A DNA stretch of 35,044 nt from an uncultured SAR86 cluster bacterium (GTDB lineage: Bacteria; Pseudomonadota; Gammaproteobacteria; Magnimaribacterales; Magnimaribacteraceae), in contig CACLAF010000012.1 of NCBI GenBank assembly GCA_902604855.1, forward strand, positions 1 through 35,044, given 5' to 3'. Below the pieces are notes generated by a model. That model did no database searches and was not told the origin of the DNA. It was given only the letters and a program-made list of their open reading frames with translations. The position numbers and the translations under genes are program-made. This document shows positions 8,240 to 16,364 of this stretch, one piece after another; positions within the stretch are counted from its first letter, which is position 1, and every line of letters starts with the position of its first letter.

Positions 8240-9775
8240 CTAGGGCCAGTATTTATCTTTAAGTAGTCTTTTATATAATTTTCCTGTTGGATGTCTAGGC
8301 AGTTCCTCTTCGAAATCTATAGTTCTAGGACTTTTAATTGAAGACATATTCTCTTTACAAAAAGCAATGAGTTCTGCTTCTAGGTCGGGCCCTGCATCAC
8401 TTAAATTTGCTGGCTGTACTACAGCCTTGACTTCCTCCCCCATTTCTTCATTCGGAACACCAAAGACTGCGACATCTGCAACCTTGGGATGCATCACTAA
8501 AAGGTCTTCAGTTTCTTTAGGATAAATGTTCACTCCTCCAGAGATAATCATGAAGGATTTTCTGTCAGTAAGATAAAGAAAACCATCCTGATCTAAATAG
8601 CCCACATCACCAAGAGAGCTGTAACCTTTATCAGTCATTGCGCTTTTAGTTTTCTCTTCATCATTATGGTATTCAAATGTCGTTGCTGTCTCACCTCCGA
8701 AGTAAACACCCCCTACTTCACCTGTTGATAATTCTTCACCATCATCATCAAGGATATGTAATGAGCCAAATAAAGGTCTGCCTACGCTACCTTTATGTTC
8801 TAACCATTCTGCAGAATTAATCATAGTTATTCCATTATATTCTGTACCCGCATAGTATTCGTGAATTATTGGGCCCCACCAATCTATCATCTCTTCTTTC
8901 ACAGCTACTGGACAAGGAGCAGCAGCATGAATAGCAACTTGATGGCTAGATAAATCATATTGCGATCTAATTGAAGCGTCTTTCTTTAAGAATCTAACAA
9001 ACATTGTTGGCACCCATTGGGAATGAGTAACCTTGTATTTTTCTATTGATTCTAAGGCAGTCTCTTCATCAAATTTTTCGAGAATAATTGAAGTTGCACC
9101 TGAAGCGAGAAAACCAGTATTAAAATTTAGCGGAGCGGCGTGATACAGAGGTGCTGGAGATAAATACACACTATCCTCTCCAGCTCCATATAGCATTAAC
9201 ACTCGACCTAAACCCGGATCTTCTTCATCTGGCTCATAGGGCAATGGAGTTAATGGTAATTCTCTTTTCACTCCTTTGGGTTTACCTGTGGTTCCTGAAG
9301 AATAAAGCATAGATCCTCCCTGACATTCATCTTCAATCGAGACAATTGGCATATCTAGAATTCCATCTTCATAAGAAAGATACCCAGATGTTGTACCATC
9401 TAGCATAAATAGATGAACACCCTCTAGAGCTTCTTTGAGATCGCTTGCTGTTTGTTCTAAAAACTTAGAAGTGATTAATACTTTAGCATCACAATCTTTA
9501 ACAATGTACTCCACCTCAGATGGTTGAAGTCTCCAACTTATTGTTGTGTACCTAAGACCGCTTCTCCAAGCAGCAAATACGATTGGGAAAAATAAATGAT
9601 GATTTTCCATCATGATAGCAATGGAGTCACCTGGTTTTAGTCCTAGAGATCTAAATAAATGAGCACCTTGATTAGACAGTTCGTTTAATTGACCATGTGT
9701 GACTACCTTACCGCTACCTGCCATTATTACAGCTGGCTTTTCTGGAAACTTTTTTCCATTAACTCCCGGATGCAT
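8240..9775 (-). CDS. AMP-forming acyl-CoA synthetase (FadD-like)
   Basis: Activates a carboxylic acid to its CoA thioester by way of an acyl-adenylate. The 511 residues include the P-loop LYSSGTTGKPKG, the adenine motif YYAGTEYNG, the hinge region LGDVGYLDQDGFLYLTDR, GGVNIYPKE, and the C-terminal catalytic lysine motif HPTGKLYKR. ATG 9775 is chosen because GGGAG precedes it by 4 nt and MHPG is a common family N-terminus; a longer reading frame from 9826 lacks support. The gene is divergent from the fabY-like gene across 86 bp and leads a two-gene operon with the TIP30-like gene. In P. putida the lvaABC operon includes a comparable ligase, LvaE, so this enzyme could feed hydroxy acids to the neighbouring LvaCAB-like proteins (inference). 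Confidence 0.88.
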   Translation of the reverse strand: MHPGVNGKKFPEKPAVIMAGSGKVVTHGQLNELSNQGAHLFRSLGLKPGDSIAIMMENHHLFFPIVFAAWRSGLRYTTISWRLQPSEVEYIVKDCDAKVLITSKFLEQTASDLKEALEGVHLFMLDGTTSGYLSYEDGILDMPIVSIEDECQGGSMLYSSGTTGKPKGVKRELPLTPLPYEPDEEDPGLGRVLMLYGAGEDSVYLSPAPLYHAAPLNFNTGFLASGATSIILEKFDEETALESIEKYKVTHSQWVPTMFVRFLKKDASIRSQYDLSSHQVAIHAAAPCPVAVKEEMIDWWGPIIHEYYAGTEYNGITMINSAEWLEHKGSVGRPLFGSLHILDDDGEELSTGEVGGVYFGGETATTFEYHNDEEKTKSAMTDKGYSSLGDVGYLDQDGFLYLTDRKSFMIISGGVNIYPKETEDLLVMHPKVADVAVFGVPNEEMGEEVKAVVQPANLSDAGPDLEAELIAFCKENMSSIKSPRTIDFEEELPRHPTGKLYKRLLKDKYWP

Positions 9776-9861
9776 AACTTCTCCCGTGTTATATACTTTA
9801 AAACTTATGTGAATATTGCCATACAATATAAAAATCTGTAAGACTAAAATAATTTAATCAT

Positions 9862-11601
9862 ATGACTTCAAAATCTCTTGCATTAATAACCGGCTTCGGA
9901 GGAATAAATTCGGCAGGGAGAAGTTCATCTTACCTTGCATACAAAAATATGGTCTTCAATTCTCTTTCAAATAAAGAACAACTTGAGGTTCTTCAAGACT
10001 TGGCCGTTCTACAGGGGAAAATTGAGCCTGTTGGCAGATCTTGGGAAACTAATTCTGGCGATTCAATTGATCTCAAAAAATACTTACTTGATAACAGCTC
10101 AGATATAAGGTCTGACTCAATGGTAAGAGAATTAGATAGGGATTTATATGACCAAGATGGAATTATTCTTGACCAAATCGGTGCGAGTGCAGCTGGGCAA
10201 TTACCGAAAGGATTTGATCCTTCGAGTTTATACCCTGCAAGACAACATCCTAAAGCCCTTCAGATGACCATATTTGGTATGGGTGATGCTCTTGGACAGC
10301 TTGGAATAGACTGGAAAGTCATCCAAGAAAAAATAGCTCCAGATGAAGTAGCAGTTTTTAGTGGGGCGGCAATAGGCCAACTAGACAGCTTCGGGTTTGG
10401 TGGATTAATGCAATCACGATTAAAAGGATCTAGAGCAAGTTCCAAGAATTTAGCCCTAGGTTTAGTAGAAATGTCTGCTGATTTCATAAATGCCTATATT
10501 CTAGGTAGTGTGGGACGTACGGGTCATGTTGTGGGTGCTTGTGCAACTTTTTTGTATAACCTGCAAATGGGAAAAGAAGCCATTGAGTCGGGATCTGCTA
10601 GATTTGTGGTTGTAGGCGGTGCAGAAGCTCCTATTACTCCTGAGATCGTTGATGGATTTTATGCAATGAGCGCACTATCAGATGATAAAAGAATGATGGA
10701 AATGCAAGCTCAACATAATGAAAATTTAAAAGAAGGGCCAATCCAAAGGAAGGCATGCAGACCTTTTGGTCAAAATGTGGGGATGGTGCTTGGTGAGTCA
10801 GCTCAGTTTATTATTTTAATGGATGATGCTCTAGCTATAGAGTTAGGAGCCGAGGTTTATGGGTGCGTGTCTGCTGTTTCATCTCATTCAGATGGATTCA
10901 AAAGTTCAATAAGTGGACCAGGCGTTGGTAACTATATAACTATGGCCAAGTGTGCTTCGGAAGCAGAAAAAATTATTGGGTTGAAAAAACTAAGAAATAA
11001 AACCTTTGTGCATGCACACGGAACAGGAACACCAGCAAATAGAACAACTGAGTCTCATATTCTTAATGAAATAGCACAAACCTATGGAATAAAATCCCTT
11101 CCAGTTTCAGGTATCAAATCTTATTTAGGTCATAGTATGGCGCCTGCTTCTGGCGATCAACTGACAGCTACTCTAGGAACTTGGGATAAAGGTATAGTTC
11201 CAGGCATACATTCAACAGATTTTATTGCTGAGGATGTTTATCAGAAGAACCTAGATATTCTTCTTGATGACCAAAAAGAAGATAAAAATTATTTCAGTGC
11301 AGCTTTCTTAAATGCAAAAGGTTTTGGCGGAAATAATGCCTCAGCTTTGATCTTATCACCTGAAGAATCAATGACCTTATTATCTAAAAAATACACTCCT
11401 TCGAAGATAAAGAAATACTTGTCTTTAAATGAAGGCGTAAGCGCAAAGGCATCAAAACATAACAAACAATGTTTAAGAGGAAATTATAATATTATCTATA
11501 AATTCAATGAAAATGTTCTTCAGGGGGAGGAAGACGTAATTATGGAAAAAAGTAAAGTAAGCCTTAAGGGGTTTAAGCAATCAATAAATCTAAAAAAATA
11601 A
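9862..11601 (+). CDS. fabY: FabY-like beta-ketoacyl synthase
   Basis: A 579-residue ketosynthase resembling FabY of Pseudomonas aeruginosa, which starts fatty acid synthesis by condensing acetyl-CoA with malonyl-ACP. Support comes from the N-terminal GFGGINSAGRSS, the GQLPKGFDPSSLYPARQHP block before the core, and the active site GACATFLYNL with Cys227. The two histidines are His386 in HAHGTGTP and His424 in YLGHSMAP, and GFGGNNAS lies near the end of the core. About 100 N-terminal and 80 C-terminal residues extend beyond a FabB/FabF core, as in the FabY group. It lies 13 nt before the acyl-CoA dehydrogenase gene and is probably the first gene of that operon, an odd pairing of biosynthetic and catabolic enzymes. 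A specialised chain-elongation role cannot be excluded. Confidence 0.75.
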   Translation: MTSKSLALITGFGGINSAGRSSSYLAYKNMVFNSLSNKEQLEVLQDLAVLQGKIEPVGRSWETNSGDSIDLKKYLLDNSSDIRSDSMVRELDRDLYDQDGIILDQIGASAAGQLPKGFDPSSLYPARQHPKALQMTIFGMGDALGQLGIDWKVIQEKIAPDEVAVFSGAAIGQLDSFGFGGLMQSRLKGSRASSKNLALGLVEMSADFINAYILGSVGRTGHVVGACATFLYNLQMGKEAIESGSARFVVVGGAEAPITPEIVDGFYAMSALSDDKRMMEMQAQHNENLKEGPIQRKACRPFGQNVGMVLGESAQFIILMDDALAIELGAEVYGCVSAVSSHSDGFKSSISGPGVGNYITMAKCASEAEKIIGLKKLRNKTFVHAHGTGTPANRTTESHILNEIAQTYGIKSLPVSGIKSYLGHSMAPASGDQLTATLGTWDKGIVPGIHSTDFIAEDVYQKNLDILLDDQKEDKNYFSAAFLNAKGFGGNNASALILSPEESMTLLSKKYTPSKIKKYLSLNEGVSAKASKHNKQCLRGNYNIIYKFNENVLQGEEDVIMEKSKVSLKGFKQSINLKK

Positions 11602-11614
11602 AACGGGGAAAGAA

Positions 11615-12814
11615 ATGGAAAGAAACTGGAAAGAGGTAAGATCAGAAGTAAAACGGTTCGTTGAAGAGGAAGTTTACCCTGCTGAACCTATTCTTCATAA
11701 AGGAAACGAGGAAACTAAAGAGAAACTTTCTGAACTGATGCAAAAAGCAAAAGATAATTCTTTGTGGGCACTTGGGCATCCTAAAGACATAGGAGGTCAA
11801 GGTATGCCTTTCATGGAATATGTCTACATTAATGAAGTTGTTGGAAGATCTTCTAGTGCGATGGTTGCTTTAGGAACGCATTCACTTCAAGACTCAATAA
11901 TGCTAAGAGAATTTGCTCCTAAAAAATGGAGAGATGAATATCTTGAACCTTTGGTTCAAGGTGAAGTTTTTCCAAGCTTTGCAATGACTGAACCAGATAT
12001 TTCTAGTTCTGATCCAACTCAATTACAAACTACTGCTATTCTTGAGGGTGATGAATGGGTTATAAACGGAACTAAATGGTTTACAACAGGAGCTGCCAGA
12101 GCTTCTTACACGACCGTTATGTGTCGTACAGAGTTAGATGTTCCTAGTCATGGTGCTTTCAGTATGATTATTGTTCCAACTGATAATCCTGGTTACAAGA
12201 TAGTGAGAGAAACTCCAGTTCTTGGCATAAATGGTGGTCATTATGAAGTTAATTATGACAATGTCAGAGTGCCTAAAGAAAATCTTCTTGGTCCTAGAGG
12301 ACAAGGTTTCTTAATTGCTCAAAGAAGATTAGGGCCTGGTAGGATTTTTCACTGCATGAGGTGGCTTGGCCAAGCTCAAAGAGCGTTTGATTTAATGTGT
12401 GAAAGATTACATTCAAGGGAGACTTTTGGAACTCCTCTAGCTGATAAACAGTTAATGCAAAAATTTGTCTTTGATAGTGCTTGTGAAATTCAAGCCAGCA
12501 GACAGCTTACATTAGATGCTGCTAAAAGGATTGATCAAGGAGATGACGCAAGGATAGAGATAGGAATGATAAAAGTTGTAGGTGCTGAAATGGTTCATAA
12601 TGTTATTGATAGAGCCATTCAAGTGCATGGTGCTAAAGGTCTTACTGATGATACTCCTCTGAGCTTAATGTACAGACACGCTAGAGAAGCAAGAATTTAT
12701 GATGGTCCAGATGAGGTTCATGTTCAATCTGTTGCCAGAAGAATCTTAAAAAATTATCAAAATAATGGGGTGGGATGGGATTTTGGTGAAAGAGATGCAA
12801 GCTTAGAGAGCTAA
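11615..12814 (+). CDS. Acyl-CoA dehydrogenase, LvaC / ACAD10-11 type
   Basis: A 399-residue FAD flavoprotein of the acyl-CoA dehydrogenase fold. It has the FAD/substrate segment FAMTEPDISSSDP, the NGTKWFTTGA block, a GPGRIFHCMRWLG segment, VHGAKGLTDDTPL, and the C-terminal IYDGPDEVH. The last places Asp363 where the usual YEGT glutamate sits; ADGPDEVH is the form seen in ACAD10/ACAD11 and their bacterial relatives. In the levulinate pathway the equivalent enzyme, LvaC, handles a phosphorylated 4-hydroxyacyl-CoA. GGGGAAA lies 3 nt before the ATG. The stop TAA is followed directly by the kinase ATG, indicating coupled translation. An ordinary beta-oxidation role is possible, but the neighbours argue for the LvaC function. 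Confidence 0.85.
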   Translation: MERNWKEVRSEVKRFVEEEVYPAEPILHKGNEETKEKLSELMQKAKDNSLWALGHPKDIGGQGMPFMEYVYINEVVGRSSSAMVALGTHSLQDSIMLREFAPKKWRDEYLEPLVQGEVFPSFAMTEPDISSSDPTQLQTTAILEGDEWVINGTKWFTTGAARASYTTVMCRTELDVPSHGAFSMIIVPTDNPGYKIVRETPVLGINGGHYEVNYDNVRVPKENLLGPRGQGFLIAQRRLGPGRIFHCMRWLGQAQRAFDLMCERLHSRETFGTPLADKQLMQKFVFDSACEIQASRQLTLDAAKRIDQGDDARIEIGMIKVVGAEMVHNVIDRAIQVHGAKGLTDDTPLSLMYRHAREARIYDGPDEVHVQSVARRILKNYQNNGVGWDFGERDASLES

Positions 12815-13798
12815 ATGAGCCAAGAGTTAGGCAATCTTTTATCAAAAAAACTTGAGAGTGAGTCCATTAATGGTGAGATCATAAATCTTGAGCCTTTAAC
12901 CGGAGGAGCATCAAAAGAAATTTGGAAATTTGAAGTGAAACTCAAAGATAAATCTGAAAAATATATTCTTAGGAGAGGTTCAGGAATTGAAGGTCCTCTT
13001 GCAATCAAAACTTCAGATGAAGCCCAAATCCAAAAAACTGTAAGAAAATTAGGTGCATTAGTTCCCGAAATCATTTCTGTATCATCTCTTAGCGAACCTC
13101 TAGGAGATTCCTACATTATGAAATTTGTTGAAGGTGAAACTATTGCAAGAAAAATCTTGAGAGATGCAGAATATAAAAACGCACTTCAAAATCTTGCTTT
13201 TGAATGTGGTGAATCCATTGCAAAAATTCATCAAGCAGATATAGCAGAATTTAGTTTCCTTCCAAAAAAGACTGTCAAAGAGCAACTGAGTGATTTATAT
13301 GAAACCTATACTTTATTCGATCAGCCTTCTCCTGTATTCGAGTACACCTATCTTTGGCTCAAGGAACAAAACTTTGGTGAAATTAATGATGCTCTTGTAC
13401 ATGGTGATTTCAGACTTGGGAATATCATTGTTAGTCAAGATGGATTGCAATCAATTATAGATTGGGAACTTGCTCATGTAGGTAATCCTTTACAGGATCT
13501 TGGATGGATTTGCGGGAATTCATGGAGGTTTGGCAATAGAGATAAAGTTGTAGGTGGTTTTGGTGATTTAAAAGACCTTCTGGATGGATACAACTCCGTA
13601 AGTGAATATCAAGTTGATCAGGAAATAGTTAAGGCATGGCAAGTTTTTGGAACTTTCAGATGGGGAGTTATTTGCCTCATACAAGCATCTGCTCATTTAA
13701 ATGGGACCATTAATTCTGTAGAAAAGGCAGCAATTGGTAGAAGAGTATCTGAAACGGAAATTGATATAGTTGATTTGCTTTTTTTAGGAGGTAGATAA
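12815..13798 (+). CDS. APH-fold phosphotransferase, LvaA-like hydroxyacyl-CoA kinase
   Basis: A 327-residue kinase of the aminoglycoside phosphotransferase fold. The N-lobe has LTGGASKEIWKF and ILRRGSG. The catalytic loop is HGDFRLGN (196-203, Asp198 as base) and the metal site is IIDWE with Asp216, followed by NPLQDLGW. This is the acyl-CoA-associated branch found next to, or fused with, acyl-CoA dehydrogenases (ACAD10/11; LvaA of P. putida, which phosphorylates 4-hydroxyvaleryl-CoA), not an antibiotic resistance enzyme. It touches the dehydrogenase gene with zero spacing and overlaps the next gene by one base (TAATG). The substrate chain length is unknown. Confidence 0.85.
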   Translation: MSQELGNLLSKKLESESINGEIINLEPLTGGASKEIWKFEVKLKDKSEKYILRRGSGIEGPLAIKTSDEAQIQKTVRKLGALVPEIISVSSLSEPLGDSYIMKFVEGETIARKILRDAEYKNALQNLAFECGESIAKIHQADIAEFSFLPKKTVKEQLSDLYETYTLFDQPSPVFEYTYLWLKEQNFGEINDALVHGDFRLGNIIVSQDGLQSIIDWELAHVGNPLQDLGWICGNSWRFGNRDKVVGGFGDLKDLLDGYNSVSEYQVDQEIVKAWQVFGTFRWGVICLIQASAHLNGTINSVEKAAIGRRVSETEIDIVDLLFLGGR

Positions 13799-14160
13799 TG
13801 ATCTTTGACAAACCCGATAGTGTTGAATTATTGAATGCGGTGAATCATTTTTTAAATGAAAAGATAAAAGATGAAGTACCTCCTCACTTAGCATTTAAAT
13901 TGAGGATTGTCGAAAATGTATTAAACATAGTCAGTAGAGAAATAGCACTCGGAGAGAAATTATCTAATGACGTAATAAAGGATTTAAGAGAACTAATTGA
14001 GACAGATACTGCAAATATCAAAGATCTTGCATTATTGATTAAAGAAGAAAAATTAGACTTACAAAACGAAGATTTAAAGAAACTGCTAGTCAAATTATCA
14101 AAGAATAAAATTACAATTGATAATCCTAACTACTCTACTTTAAAAAAATTAGTCGACTGA
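13798..14160 (+). CDS. DUF6285-like small protein, LvaB-like kinase partner
   Basis: A 120-residue acidic, mostly helical protein with no signal or membrane segment. It has SVELLNAVNHFLNEKI near the start and LAFKLRIVENVLNIVSREIALGE in the middle, a pattern I recognise from DUF6285 proteins such as LvaB, which is required together with LvaA for hydroxyacyl-CoA phosphorylation. Its start codon shares one base with the kinase stop (TAATG), so the two are translationally coupled. This strongly suggests a kinase complex. The last 12 bases overlap the end of the convergent SDR gene. Identity rests on pattern memory plus synteny; a profile search would settle it. Confidence 0.72.
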   Translation: MIFDKPDSVELLNAVNHFLNEKIKDEVPPHLAFKLRIVENVLNIVSREIALGEKLSNDVIKDLRELIETDTANIKDLALLIKEEKLDLQNEDLKKLLVKLSKNKITIDNPNYSTLKKLVD

Positions 14161-15051
14161 CTTTAATGCCTTCTTATCTCTGAAAATCATCAAAAATGGC
14201 ATGAAAAATGCCCAAGTCTTGTGGTAGTGTTTAGGAAATAATCTTTGTGAAAGATCTAACAATTTAGCATCTAAACCAATAAAGATTCTACTTTTCTTCT
14301 TTCTCACACCATTTAGAATAATTTGTGCAGCTTTACTTGGGTGCATACCTCCTTCCCTAAAAAGATCTCCCATTTCTTGTTGAGATTTTGGAGCATTTCT
14401 TGTGAAAATAGAGTCTCTAGCTCCATCATCTCTATTGAAGTCTTCATCACTCATTCTTGCAGTTGCAGCAATATTTGTCCCAATATGACCAGGATGGACA
14501 CAATGAATTTGCAGATTTGGATTCGTTGCTTTCATCTCAAGAGCTAAGCTTTCGGTAAATCCTCTTACGGCAAACTTTGTTGCGTGATATACGGTTTGTC
14601 CAGGGACGGCAACCATACCGAATATAGATGATGTGTTAACGATAGCTGCTTCAGGACTTTCAATCATATGAGGTATAAACGCTCTTGTGCTATTTATAAC
14701 GCCATCAAAATTAATCCCCATCACCCAATCCCAGTTCTTTTCATCCATATCTTTAAAGTGCGATCCCGTTGTGACACCAGCATTGTTAAATACCAAGTCG
14801 ACCTTTCCATGTTGATCGATGACCTTTTGAGGTAAGGCCTCTATAGATTCTTTATCGGATACATCTAAAACATGAGAAGAGACAGATACATTATATTTTC
14901 TTAACATTTCGACAGTTTCATTCAATGTATCTTCATTAACATCCGTAACGCAGACATCAGCACCATCTTGTGCAAGCAATATTGCCAGATATCTTCCCAT
15001 TCCTGAACCTGCTCCAGTAATTACAGCGACTTTATCTTTAAACGTTTTCAT
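14149..15051 (-). CDS. Short-chain dehydrogenase/reductase A (tandem copy 2)
   Basis: A 300-residue classical SDR with a C-terminal extension. The cofactor motif TGAGSGMG is at 12-19, NNAG near 91, and catalytic Ser in NTSSIFG, with Tyr and Lys in YHATK. The Asp after the second strand (VTDVNE) favours NAD over NADP. The tail of about 40 residues is basic and aromatic and could associate with membrane or acyl chains. It starts directly after the stop of the other tandem SDR; GGGGAG inside that gene's last codons serves as its ribosome site. It may oxidise a hydroxyl group in the acyl or alcohol pathway suggested by the neighbours; the substrate is unknown. Confidence 0.85.
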   Translation of the reverse strand: MKTFKDKVAVITGAGSGMGRYLAILLAQDGADVCVTDVNEDTLNETVEMLRKYNVSVSSHVLDVSDKESIEALPQKVIDQHGKVDLVFNNAGVTTGSHFKDMDEKNWDWVMGINFDGVINSTRAFIPHMIESPEAAIVNTSSIFGMVAVPGQTVYHATKFAVRGFTESLALEMKATNPNLQIHCVHPGHIGTNIAATARMSDEDFNRDDGARDSIFTRNAPKSQQEMGDLFREGGMHPSKAAQIILNGVRKKKSRIFIGLDAKLLDLSQRLFPKHYHKTWAFFMPFLMIFRDKKALKSVD

Positions 15052-15981
15052 CTATTCTCCCCTTCTCTCCCCATTAAAATTTATATTATAAGCATCCTCA
15101 GGTGAGTTTCTAACCCACCCATCAATTGCCTTAGCATCTTCTCCAACAAGGACTCTCCATTCCTTTCGTTTTACAGCAGAAAGGATAATTGCTGCAGCTT
15201 CAGCTGAAGATGTAGGAGCACTATTTTTAAAAGACTCTGCATTTTCTTTTATTTGATCTTTAATTTGTTCAATCGAAAAGTTATGGACTGGCATTCCCAT
15301 TTTTATCATAGCTTCTTTTGTCTTTTCATAATCTTCATCTGATCTTTCCCCTCCCAAAATCTTCCCTGTATTTTCTGCTATAGAAGTTCCAATATGCCCT
15401 GGCATTACAACTGAAACCCCAATATGTGGTGCGTTAACTTTAAAATCATCAATTAATGCCTCGCTGAAACCTTTTACAGCAAATTTGGCTGCCGAGTAGG
15501 AGGTATGAGGTGCTCCATTCAAAGTAGCCCAGAAACCATTAACACTACTAGTGTTTATAATATGTCCTTCGTCACTTGCAACAATGTATTCCATAAAAGC
15601 TCTGCTGCAATAATAAACACCATACCAACAGACTGCGAAGCATCTCTCCCATTCTTCTCTTGAACCTTCAACGAAGCTTCCTCCTCCTCCAATACCGGCA
15701 TTATTAAAAAGTAGATTTATTACGGAAGTGTCATGTTGATCTATTACTTCATCTTTGAATAGGAGGACCTGCTCCTCATCGCTGACATCACAAATATGCT
15801 TGGTAACTTTAATATTTGGACATTCCTTAGAAACAATTTCGAATGTTTCCTCCATATTCTCCTGAATCACATCACACATGGCGACATGACAGCCTTCTGC
15901 AGCTAACTGCCTCACTAGTTCTCTACCCATCCCGGTACCGCCACCGGTTACAACTGCTATTTTATTTTTAAAGTTTTCCAT
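15052..15981 (-). CDS. Short-chain dehydrogenase/reductase B (tandem copy 1)
   Basis: A 309-residue classical SDR paralogous to its downstream neighbour. It has TGGGTGMG at 12-19, an acidic CDV after the second strand suggesting NAD, NNAGIGGGG, catalytic NTSSVNG and YSAAK. An insertion after PGHIGTSIAE, about 60 residues long, is shared in position with copy 2. Zero-nucleotide spacing to copy 2 implies co-translation, perhaps as a hetero-oligomer (inference). It follows the DUF4389 gene by 31 nt, so it is probably part of the gpsA transcript. Confidence 0.85.
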   Translation of the reverse strand: MENFKNKIAVVTGGGTGMGRELVRQLAAEGCHVAMCDVIQENMEETFEIVSKECPNIKVTKHICDVSDEEQVLLFKDEVIDQHDTSVINLLFNNAGIGGGGSFVEGSREEWERCFAVCWYGVYYCSRAFMEYIVASDEGHIINTSSVNGFWATLNGAPHTSYSAAKFAVKGFSEALIDDFKVNAPHIGVSVVMPGHIGTSIAENTGKILGGERSDEDYEKTKEAMIKMGMPVHNFSIEQIKDQIKENAESFKNSAPTSSAEAAAIILSAVKRKEWRVLVGEDAKAIDGWVRNSPEDAYNINFNGERRGE

Positions 15982-16012
15982 CTTGAAAGACCTTCTTACT
16001 TAAAAAAATATA

Positions 16013-16360
16013 CTAATTTTCGTTAGTATCTTGAGATTTAGGAAAATCACTAAATGGAAAAGGCTTTTCACCACTTTGATAGGTTAAGTAATCAATGATT
16101 TGAACCATATAATCTCTAAAACCTAGAGAAACTTTAGAGATATTCTCACTTCTTTTATCCGTAATTAAAACGAAAAGAAACTGAATGAATACAATTAACC
16201 ATAGGAAGGTCATGGATAGATAATATGCAAATGAAAAGGCTAACATCCAAAAAAGCCTTATCCACTTTCCCTGTTTTAGGAAATTATCTTTCCACTCTTC
16301 ACTATCGATGATTTCTTCATTTCCTACATCAATAACTTTATCTTCTTCTTTTTCTGACAT
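16013..16360 (-). CDS. DUF4389 inner-membrane protein
   Basis: A 115-residue protein with an acidic N-terminal 25 residues, then hydrophobic helices from about residue 36 to 66 (enough for one long or two short membrane spans), then FLFVLITDKRSENI and a C-terminal EKPFPFSDFP. The FQFLFVLxTxKxNE...EKPFPFSDWP arrangement is the DUF4389 pattern of proteobacteria; its function is unknown. It starts 4 nt after the gpsA stop, with no clear Shine-Dalgarno site, so it is likely translated by coupling. Confidence 0.8.
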   Translation of the reverse strand: MSEKEEDKVIDVGNEEIIDSEEWKDNFLKQGKWIRLFWMLAFSFAYYLSMTFLWLIVFIQFLFVLITDKRSENISKVSLGFRDYMVQIIDYLTYQSGEKPFPFSDFPKSQDTNEN

Positions 16361-16364
16361 ATTT

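Noticed and set aside
12815-13798. Aminoglycoside resistance kinase
   Set aside because: The fold is shared, but the direct coupling to an ACAD10/11-type dehydrogenase and a DUF6285-like gene points to an acyl-CoA kinase.
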